The notes below the pieces were generated by a model. The model made no database searches and was not told the origin of the DNA. It saw nothing but the letters and a program-made list of their open reading frames with translations. Both the position numbers and the translations under genes were made by a program. Shown here piece by piece: positions 7,518 through 12,752 of a stretch of 17,815 nucleotides of DNA. Positions within the stretch are counted from its first letter, which is position 1; every line of letters begins with the position of its first letter. This DNA comes from JBOICV01 sp050740255. Its GTDB lineage: Bacteria; Pseudomonadota; Gammaproteobacteria; Nevskiales; JBOICV01. Where the stretch lies: the NCBI GenBank assembly GCA_050740255.1, contig JBOICV010000079.1:1-17815 (forward strand), in the 5' to 3' direction.

Positions 7518-8528
7518 ATGAACCATCGAACACATCCCGCTCCCAGCGCCGCACTTGACGCGCGCCTGGTACTGCTCATGGCGTGGCTGAAGCAAAAGTT
7601 GGGACCAGACTGCAGCGCGCCGTTGCCAGCTTCGGCCGACGCCAGCTTCCGCCGCTACTTCCGCACGACCCGGCGGGGCCGCAGTTACGTGGTGATGGAC
7701 GCGCCCCCGGAAAAAGAAGATTGCCGACCCTTTGTCCGGATTGCGGCTCTGCTGCACGCTGCCGGCCTGCACGCCCCCGAGATTCTGGCGCAAGACTTAC
7801 AACAGGGTTTTTTGCTACTGAGCGATCTCGGTGCCCAGACTTATCTGGAGGGATTTACCGAGCAAAACACCGAGCCACTCATGGCCGCGGCGCTGAAAGC
7901 ACTGGTGAAATGGCAGGGCGCGTCCGCACCGGATGTGCTGCCGCCATACGATGAAACCCTCTTACGCCGCGAACTGGAGTTGTTTCCCGACTGGTATGTC
8001 GCGCGTCATCTTGGCCGCGATCTTTCTGCCGAACAGCGCGCCGACTGGCTGCAAAGCTGCGAGCGCTTGATCACGCGAGCGCTGGCGCAAGCGCGGGTCT
8101 ACGTGCACCGCGATTACATGCCGCGTAATCTTATGATCTCCGATCCCGCACCGGGCGTGCTCGATTTCCAGGACGCGGTTTACGGACCCATCAGCTACGA
8201 CATCGCCTGCCTGCTCAAGGATGCTTTTCTGAGCTGGCCGGCGGAACGCGTCGCGGGCTGGCGGCGCGACTTCTGGCAGCAGGCGCAAGCGGCAGGCCTG
8301 CCGGTAGCCGCCGACTACGCCGAGTTCCGCCGTGACTTCGATCTGATGGGCGTGCAGCGTCATCTCAAGGTGCTCGGCATTTTTGCGCGCATCAATTATC
8401 GCGACGGCAAGCCGCACTATCTGACCGACACGCCGCGCTTCATCCGCTATATCCGCGAGATCGCGCCGCTGTATAGCGAACTGATGCCGTTGCTCCGTTT
8501 GTTCGATCAGTTGGATTTGCGCGCGTGA
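7518..8528 (+). CDS. amgK: N-acetylmuramate/N-acetylglucosamine kinase AmgK (cell-wall recycling)
   Basis: Aminoglycoside-phosphotransferase-fold kinase that phosphorylates the anomeric hydroxyl of MurNAc (and GlcNAc) during peptidoglycan recycling, feeding MurU. The 336-residue form used here shows ASFRRYFR (42-49), VVMDAPPEKEDCRPF (from about 58) and LLLSDLGAQTYL (99-110), which match the AmgK family closely. The kinase catalytic loop HRDYMPRNLM (197-206, Asp199 and Asn204) and the metal-binding DFQDA (216-220) are intact. The frame is open to a GTG at 7428, with other ATGs at 7464 and 7494. The ATG at 7518 is preferred because the family begins shortly before the conserved MAWL helix, but no start has a convincing Shine-Dalgarno. 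The stop overlaps the murU start, indicating a coupled two-gene operon divergent from lptD. Confidence 0.9.
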   Translation: MNHRTHPAPSAALDARLVLLMAWLKQKLGPDCSAPLPASADASFRRYFRTTRRGRSYVVMDAPPEKEDCRPFVRIAALLHAAGLHAPEILAQDLQQGFLLLSDLGAQTYLEGFTEQNTEPLMAAALKALVKWQGASAPDVLPPYDETLLRRELELFPDWYVARHLGRDLSAEQRADWLQSCERLITRALAQARVYVHRDYMPRNLMISDPAPGVLDFQDAVYGPISYDIACLLKDAFLSWPAERVAGWRRDFWQQAQAAGLPVAADYAEFRRDFDLMGVQRHLKVLGIFARINYRDGKPHYLTDTPRFIRYIREIAPLYSELMPLLRLFDQLDLRA

Positions 8529-9202
8529 AGGCGATGCTGCTGGCGGCTGGACGCGGAGAGCGCATGCGCCCGCACACCGACACGCTACCCAAGTCGCTGC
8601 TGCCGCTGCGCGGTAAACCGCTGATCGTGTATCATCTGGAAAAACTGGCGGCGGCCGGCGTGCGCGAAGTGGTGATCAACACCGGCTGGTTGGGCGAGAA
8701 AATTCCAGTGGCGCTCGGCGACGGCTCGGCCTGGGAGTTGCAGATCAGCTATTCGCATGAGGGTTGGCCCGCTTTGGAAACCGGCGGCGGCATCAAGCGC
8801 GCCTTGCCACTGCTCGGCACAGCGGCGTTTCTGGTGATCAATGCCGACGTATATAGCGATTACCCCTACGCCAATCTCGCTCAGCGAGATGTGGTTGCAT
8901 CCGATCTCGCGCATCTGGTGCTTACCGCGAATCCGCCGCATTACCCGGCCGGGGATTTCGCGCTAGAGGGTCAGCGGGTGCGCAGCGAAGGCCGGCCGCG
9001 CCACACCTATACCGGCATCGGCTTGTTCCGGCCCGAGCTGTTCCAGACGGTGCCGGAGGAGGCTTTTTCCTGGGTTCCCTTGCTGCGTGAAGCCATGCGG
9101 CGGGATCGGGTGGCGGGTGAGATGTATACCGGTTTTTGGCGGGATATCGGCACCCCCCAGCGGCTGGCCGAGCTGCGGGGGGTGGGGTCAGATGTTTCTT
9201 AA
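8525..9202 (+). CDS. murU: N-acetylmuramate alpha-1-phosphate uridylyltransferase MurU
   Basis: Nucleotidyltransferase that converts MurNAc-1-phosphate and UTP to UDP-MurNAc, so that recycled MurNAc bypasses de novo synthesis by MurA and MurB. In Pseudomonas putida this route is linked to intrinsic fosfomycin tolerance. The 225 residues carry the sugar-nucleotide transferase signature AAGRGERMRPHTDTLPKSLL from residue 7, a metal-binding NADV and a late FWRDIGTPQRL. The start is GTG at 8525, overlapping the amgK TGA (GTGA). The last residues (GVGSDVS) come from a GGGGTCAGA-containing stretch and do not look like family sequence. The stop codon lies within a perfect 14-bp palindrome. Confidence 0.92.
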   Translation: MKAMLLAAGRGERMRPHTDTLPKSLLPLRGKPLIVYHLEKLAAAGVREVVINTGWLGEKIPVALGDGSAWELQISYSHEGWPALETGGGIKRALPLLGTAAFLVINADVYSDYPYANLAQRDVVASDLAHLVLTANPPHYPAGDFALEGQRVRSEGRPRHTYTGIGLFRPELFQTVPEEAFSWVPLLREAMRRDRVAGEMYTGFWRDIGTPQRLAELRGVGSDVS

Positions 9203-9207
9203 GAAAC
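9194..9207. repeat. Perfect 14-bp palindrome across the murU stop codon
   Basis: GTTTCTTAAGAAAC is perfectly self-complementary and contains the TAA stop of murU. It has no loop and no following T-run, so it is not a convincing terminator. It could be an operator-like site or chance. It lies 20 bases upstream of the candidate promoter of the next lipoprotein operon. Confidence 0.5.
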
Positions 9208-9226
9208 CGCGCCAAGTACGGATTAC

Positions 9227-9254
9227 TTGTGGATTTTCGCAAAATCGGTATGCT
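9227..9254 (+). promoter_or_regulatory. Candidate sigma-70 promoter for the lipoprotein/ompA-like operon
   Basis: TTGTGG at 9227-9232 and TATGCT at 9249-9254 are separated by 16 bases, a reasonable -35/-10 pair. The spacer holds the small inverted repeat ATTTTCGCAAAAT (9233-9245). Transcription from here would leave a leader of about 65 bases before the ATG at 9327. Pattern match only. Confidence 0.4.
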
Positions 9255-9326
9255 TAGTGCCCAAGCCCAAGTTGCGGCCTTTTCGGCGTCGGCAACGTGA
9301 GGGAGAATCAAGTAAAAGGGGGCTGT

Positions 9327-9833
9327 ATGTCGTTTCGTGCGAGACCATGGCTTACGCTGCTGCCGGTCGTGCTGCTGGCCGCCTGCGCGACCACACCGCA
9401 GCAGGAAGTGCGGACGCGCGTCATCACCATCGTTCCTACCGAACAAATCGCTCCCAATCAGGAGATTGCGCGTGCCGAGCAGACGCTTGCCGCGGCGCAG
9501 GCGATCGGTGCCGACGAAACCCATCCGCTGTTAGTGGCCCGCGCCTACGATCACATTGATAAAGCGCGCGCCGCTTGGGATTACGCGGTGGAGGAAGCGG
9601 AAGTCGAATACGACACCGAACCCGATGACATCGATACCATCGACGATTACGAATGGGAATACATCCTCGCCATCTGGTGGGCGCAAAAAGCGCTGGCCGA
9701 TGCGGAAGTCGCGCTGGCCAATGCCCAGGCCACCAATGCCGAAACCAAGGTGGTCGAATTGCAGCGCAGCATCGAAGCCCTGCGTACCGAGCTGAAGCGC
9801 ATGGTGGACACTGAGGCGGGAGCGGAGGAGTGA
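9327..9833 (+). CDS. DUF4398-type coiled-coil outer-membrane lipoprotein
   Basis: Predicted lipoprotein of 168 residues with unknown precise role. A short basic N-terminus and hydrophobic run lead to the lipobox LAAC (Cys20). The following residue is Ala rather than Asp, so sorting to the outer membrane is expected. The mature part is Ala- and Glu-rich helix (repeated ARA, AQA and AEV patterns) with an acidic, aromatic middle stretch (YDTEPDDIDTIDDYEWEY). This resembles DUF4398 proteins, often found beside OmpA-like genes. The ATG at 9327 is preferred because AGGGGGC stands about seven bases upstream and it places the lipobox correctly; an upstream in-frame GTG at 9297 is less likely. The stop is two bases before the next ATG, so the pair is probably co-translated. 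Confidence 0.8.
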   Translation: MSFRARPWLTLLPVVLLAACATTPQQEVRTRVITIVPTEQIAPNQEIARAEQTLAAAQAIGADETHPLLVARAYDHIDKARAAWDYAVEEAEVEYDTEPDDIDTIDDYEWEYILAIWWAQKALADAEVALANAQATNAETKVVELQRSIEALRTELKRMVDTEAGAEE

Positions 9834-9835
9834 AA

Positions 9836-10684
9836 ATGAAAACAATCAAACTAGCCGCCCTTATCAGCCTGACCGCCGCGCTCGCGGCCTGCAGTGGCAG
9901 CCGGCCGGAGAACGAGCCCGGCTACAAGGAGTTGGAGCGGGCCCGCCAGGCGGTGGCACGGGCCGAGCAGAATCCCTGCGTCGGCGGCGACGCGCCGCTG
10001 GATCTGAAGAAGGCTCAGGAAAACCTGGGCCGCGCCGAATACACCTGGTACGACGAAGAAGGCGATCTGGATGAAGAGGAAGCCGAATACGTCATTCACT
10101 ACTCCTATCTCGCCGAGCGTTACGCTGAGGTAGCCGAAGCCCGTTGCCGTTCGGCCGAAGCCGAGCGCACCTGGCAGCGCGTCCTGTCCGAGAACGATCA
10201 GGTTGCCCGCGAAGCGCGTGCACTGGCGCTGGCTCACGAGCGGGCGGCGCGCGCCAATCGCATGCGTCTGGAGAAACTCGAGCGTGAGATTGATGCGCTC
10301 AGGGGCATGAAGCAGAACGGCGTCAGCACCCGTCAGGAAGACCGCGGCCTCGTGATCACCATGAGCGACGTGCTATTCGCCTTCGACAGCGACCGCGTCT
10401 CCGCCCAGTACGGACCGATGCTCGACAAGCTGGTGACCTATCTCAGCGAAGACCCGAAGCACGCGGTGCTGGTGGAAGGGCATACCGACTCGATCGGCAC
10501 CGTGGAGTACAACGCGGATCTGTCGGAACGCCGTGCCGAGGCCGTTCGTCGCGCGCTGATTTCGCGCGGCGCTAACGCGCGGTCGGTAAAGGTTCGTGGT
10601 TACGGCGAGAGCCGGCCGGTGGCCAGCAACAATAGCGCCAATGGGCGGCGGCAGAATCGCCGTGTGGAGTTGATCGTCAACTAA
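9836..10684 (+). CDS. OmpA-family lipoprotein with N-terminal DUF4398-like region
   Basis: Predicted outer-membrane lipoprotein of 282 residues that binds peptidoglycan. The lipobox is LAAC (Cys19), followed by Ser. Residues about 25-165 form an Ala/Glu/Arg-rich helical region similar in style to the preceding gene product. The C-terminal OmpA domain starts near VLFAFDSDRV and includes VEGHTDSIG and LSERRAEAVRRAL. Asp218 and Arg233 sit where the two diaminopimelate-contacting residues of E. coli OmpA lie, 15 residues apart. The ATG at 9836 is preferred: GGAGGAG ends six bases before it and overlaps the upstream gene's end. An in-frame GTG at 9830 is the alternative. Likely role: tethering the outer membrane to the cell wall. 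A strong terminator follows. Confidence 0.9.
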   Translation: MKTIKLAALISLTAALAACSGSRPENEPGYKELERARQAVARAEQNPCVGGDAPLDLKKAQENLGRAEYTWYDEEGDLDEEEAEYVIHYSYLAERYAEVAEARCRSAEAERTWQRVLSENDQVAREARALALAHERAARANRMRLEKLEREIDALRGMKQNGVSTRQEDRGLVITMSDVLFAFDSDRVSAQYGPMLDKLVTYLSEDPKHAVLVEGHTDSIGTVEYNADLSERRAEAVRRALISRGANARSVKVRGYGESRPVASNNSANGRRQNRRVELIVN

Positions 10685-10701
10685 GTTTCAGGGATTCGCA
10701 G

Positions 10702-10726
10702 AAAAGGCGGCTATGCCGCCTTTTTT
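10702..10726 (+). terminator. Rho-independent terminator after the OmpA-like gene
   Basis: A 10-bp perfect stem, AAAAGGCGGC (10702-10711) with GCCGCCTTTT (10715-10724), encloses a TAT loop and ends in a run of six T. It lies 17 bases after the stop codon. The A-run before the stem also makes it usable in the opposite direction. Confidence 0.9.
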
Positions 10727-10741
10727 GTTGCCTGCGCACTG

Positions 10742-10768
10742 CCCGTCATTCCCGCGAACGCAGGAATC
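10742..10768. repeat. Short REP-like palindrome (CGTCATTCCCGCG type)
   Basis: An imperfect inverted repeat pairs ATTCCCGC (10748-10755) with GCAGGAAT (10760-10767) around a 4-base loop, preceded by CCGTC. Sequences beginning CGTCATTCCCGCG and ending in GGAATC are a widespread intergenic repeat type in proteobacteria; this is recalled knowledge, and only one copy is visible here. Confidence 0.55.
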
Positions 10769-10777
10769 TTTTTCTTT

Positions 10778-10825
10778 TCCCCTCTCCCTCGGGGAGAGGG
10801 CGACACGAAGTGGCGGGTGAGGGCG
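10778..10825. repeat. Short GC-rich intergenic palindrome (CCCTCTCCC...GGGTGAGGG type)
   Basis: CCCTCTCCC pairs with GGGAGAGGG around a short loop (about 10780-10800), followed by GCGACACGAAGTGGCGGGTG and a closing AGGG. This closely resembles an intergenic repeat I recall from Xanthomonadales and other gammaproteobacteria. A single copy is present in the window, so repetition cannot be shown here. Confidence 0.55.
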
Positions 10826-10857
10826 CATCTCTTGCTAGCGCCTGCTATTCACTACAG

Positions 10858-11370
10858 CTTTTGTTCCGCCCGTGCTGGGCGGGGTGACTTTCTTTATCGA
10901 AAGAAAGTCACCAAAGAACTCGCGCCGACTGCGCCGTCGTTCGCGTTCCCGACGCGAAAGGATGCCCTGCGCAGCTTGCGTGCTCGGGGTCGCGCAAATG
11001 CCACATCCCTGTGGCACTAGCGCTCAGCGGGCCATCCACGGCCCGCTGCCCCCCGCGTCTGCTGCGCTGCTCGGCGGCGCATACGGCGCCTTCCTCGCGG
11101 CCATCCTTGGCCGCCCCAAGCTTTACGTTCTACCTGAGAGGTTGGAAGGAAGCTTTATCCCCGTTCGGCGCAGGGGCGAGCCGGATTGAGGTATTGCTCC
11201 AGCGGAGCAATACCCCGGCGAGCGGGCGGTCCACGGATGGACTGCCCCGGGCTTTCGCGCGGAGCAGGAAAGCGCAGCGCGAAACAAGCCGCCGGGCGGC
11301 CTTTCTTTTCGCCCATTTTCTTTGGCCGCGCAAAGAAAATGGGTCCCGCCCAGCAAGGGCGGAACAAAAG
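10858..11370. mobile_element. 513-bp non-coding element with 26-bp terminal inverted repeats and a chain of internal hairpins (MITE-like)
   Basis: The first 26 bases and the reverse complement of the last 26 differ at one position; both begin CTTTTGTTCCGCCC and continue TGCTGGGCGGG. Just inside each end is a further hairpin: 10883-10912 (13-bp perfect stem with arm GGTGACTTTCTTT and loop ATCG) and 11312-11343 (12-bp stem with arm CCCATTTTCTTT). Between them lie at least six more palindromes: 10999-11016, 11025-11048, 11076-11090, 11097-11114, 11190-11214 (11-bp perfect stem) and 11224-11247 (one mismatch). No open frame looks coding, no transposase is present and no clear target-site duplication flanks the element. 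A multi-copy, non-autonomous element is the best reading, but copy number cannot be tested here. Confidence 0.65.
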
Positions 11371-11425
11371 TTCTAGTAATTCGCGGGGACTAAAAAAGAA
11401 GCGTGCGCTCAAGCGTTACTTAGCG

Positions 11426-11782
11426 CTATTCGTCTACAAAGGTATTATCGGGTGCCTTAATGAAGCTATCGGTCAGCGGGAAAAAGGGACGCCAACCACC
11501 GTCGTCAATTGCACCCAACACACGCACATCCCCCGCCGGTTCATCATCCCAGTACACACTGATATCAACCTGGTACAAAGTTCCAGACTTGCCGCGGCTC
11601 TCCAAATGGACGGCCCGCGACTTCACCATCGTAGCCAAATCAGCATAGGGGACTTGGCGATAGATGGAAAGTTTTTCCGCCAGAATACTGCGAGCTTCAG
11701 CGTTATCCATCTTGGCGCAGCCCAACGACAGATACATGCAGCTTAGGGTCACGACCGTGTACGAGTACCGCACGCGGTCCAT
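11426..11782 (-). CDS. Small hypothetical lipoprotein-like protein downstream of lipA
   Basis: A 118-residue protein of unknown function. The N-terminus has a hydrophobic run ending in YLSLGC (Cys22), which resembles a lipobox but has Ser and Leu in swapped positions, so either an atypical lipoprotein or a type I-exported protein is possible. The mature part is compact and mixed alpha/beta, with VDISVYWDDEPAGDVRVLG, IDDGGWRPFFPLTDSF and an acidic end. The start is an ATG five codon-spacings clear of lipA: only four bases separate it from the lipA stop, and AAGGAC lies about 12 bases upstream inside the end of lipA. This spacing and the well-formed protein make it a real gene, probably the last of the opgG-opgH-lipA run. 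Base composition looks somewhat less GC-rich than its neighbours. Confidence 0.7.
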   Translation of the reverse strand: MDRVRYSYTVVTLSCMYLSLGCAKMDNAEARSILAEKLSIYRQVPYADLATMVKSRAVHLESRGKSGTLYQVDISVYWDDEPAGDVRVLGAIDDGGWRPFFPLTDSFIKAPDNTFVDE

Positions 11783-11786
11783 GAAT

Positions 11787-12743
11787 CTAAATTAGTCCTT
11801 CCGCCTGATGATCCGCGTGATAGGACGACCGCACCATCGCCCCACTCGCCACATGCCTGAACCCCATCTCCTCCCCCAGCACCCGCAAACGCTCAAACTC
11901 GTCGGGATGCGCGTAACGCTTCACGGGTAGGTGATGCCTGCTCGGCTGGAGATACTGCCCGAGCGTGAGCATGTCCACGTCGTGCGCGCGCAAATCTCGC
12001 ATCACCTGCTCGATTTCTGAAATTTCTTCGCCCAGCCCCAGCATCAGACCGGACTTGGTTGGCACACCGGGATGCATTTGCTTGAAGCGCTGCAGCAAAT
12101 CCAGCGACCAGTCGTAGTCCGAGCCGGGCCGCGCCTGCAGATAAAGCCGCGGCACGGTTTCGAGATTGTGGTTGAACACGTTCGGCGGGGTGTCCTTGAA
12201 AATCACCAATGCCGGATCCATGCGCCCGCGGAAATCCGGCACCAGCACTTCAATCTGGATTTGCGGCGACAACCGGCGTGTTTCCTGGATGCAGGCGGCA
12301 AAATGCGCCGCGCCGCCGTCCTTCAGGTCATCGCGATCCACCGAGGTGATGACCACGTAGCGCAAACTCATTGCCGCTATGGTTTTGGCGAGATTCAGCG
12401 GTTCTTCGCTGTCGAGCGCATTGGGCCGGCCGTGCGCCACGTCGCAGAACGGGCAACGGCGCGTGCAGATGTCGCCCATGATCATGAAGGTGGCGGTGCC
12501 TTTGCCGAAGCACTCACCGAGGTTTGGGCAATTCGCCTCCTCGCAAACCGTGTGCAGCCGGTGCTCGCGCAGAATGCTCTTGAGCCTCGCGACTTCCGGT
12601 CCGCCGGGAAACTTCGCGCGGATCCACTCCGGCTTGCGCAGCGGCTGCGTGGTCGGCTCGATCTTTATCGGGATGCGCGCCATCTTGTCCGCCGCGCGCA
12701 ACTTGACGCCAATCACTGGAGCGGACGGGGTGCTGGAACTCAT
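11787..12743 (-). CDS. lipA: Lipoyl synthase LipA
   Basis: Radical SAM enzyme that inserts two sulfur atoms into octanoyl groups on lipoyl domains of the pyruvate and 2-oxoglutarate dehydrogenase complexes and the glycine cleavage system. The 318 residues carry both iron-sulfur cluster motifs: the auxiliary cluster cysteines C67, C72 and C78 (CEEANCPNLGEC) and the radical SAM cysteines C93, C97 and C100 (CTRRCPFC). The C-terminal RSSYHA motif supplies the serine ligand of the auxiliary cluster. The start is ATG at 12743, nine bases after the opgH stop, so it is probably cotranscribed with opgGH. The usual partner lipB is not in the window. Confidence 0.97.
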   Translation of the reverse strand: MSSSTPSAPVIGVKLRAADKMARIPIKIEPTTQPLRKPEWIRAKFPGGPEVARLKSILREHRLHTVCEEANCPNLGECFGKGTATFMIMGDICTRRCPFCDVAHGRPNALDSEEPLNLAKTIAAMSLRYVVITSVDRDDLKDGGAAHFAACIQETRRLSPQIQIEVLVPDFRGRMDPALVIFKDTPPNVFNHNLETVPRLYLQARPGSDYDWSLDLLQRFKQMHPGVPTKSGLMLGLGEEISEIEQVMRDLRAHDVDMLTLGQYLQPSRHHLPVKRYAHPDEFERLRVLGEEMGFRHVASGAMVRSSYHADHQAEGLI

Positions 12744-12752
12744 GGGGCTAGT

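Larger units (their letters stand above)
10727..11425. other. Gene-free, repeat-rich interval
   Basis: About 700 bases between the OmpA-like gene's terminator and the small lipoprotein gene, with genes on opposite strands pointing toward each other. I see no coding frame with a ribosome-binding site or recognisable protein. The content is two short REP-like palindromes (10742-10825) and the 513-bp inverted-repeat element (10858-11370). The remaining 55 bases (11371-11425) hold no clear terminator for the minus-strand operon. Confidence 0.7.

Noticed and set aside
10817..11189. Overlapping short frames inside the 513-bp element as possible genes
   Set aside because: The arginine- and alanine-rich translations are produced by GC-rich hairpins; none has a ribosome-binding site or resembles a known protein.
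11371..11425. Possible terminator for the opgGH-lipA operon (GC-rich stretch then a T-run on the minus strand near 11391-11410)
   Set aside because: The repeated ACGCTT units are direct rather than inverted, and I could not draw a stable stem directly before the T-run.
11186..11746. Plus-strand open frame of 186 codons across the hairpin element and the small lipoprotein gene
   Set aside because: It is composed of palindromic repeat DNA plus antisense of a better-supported gene, with no ribosome-binding site or domain.
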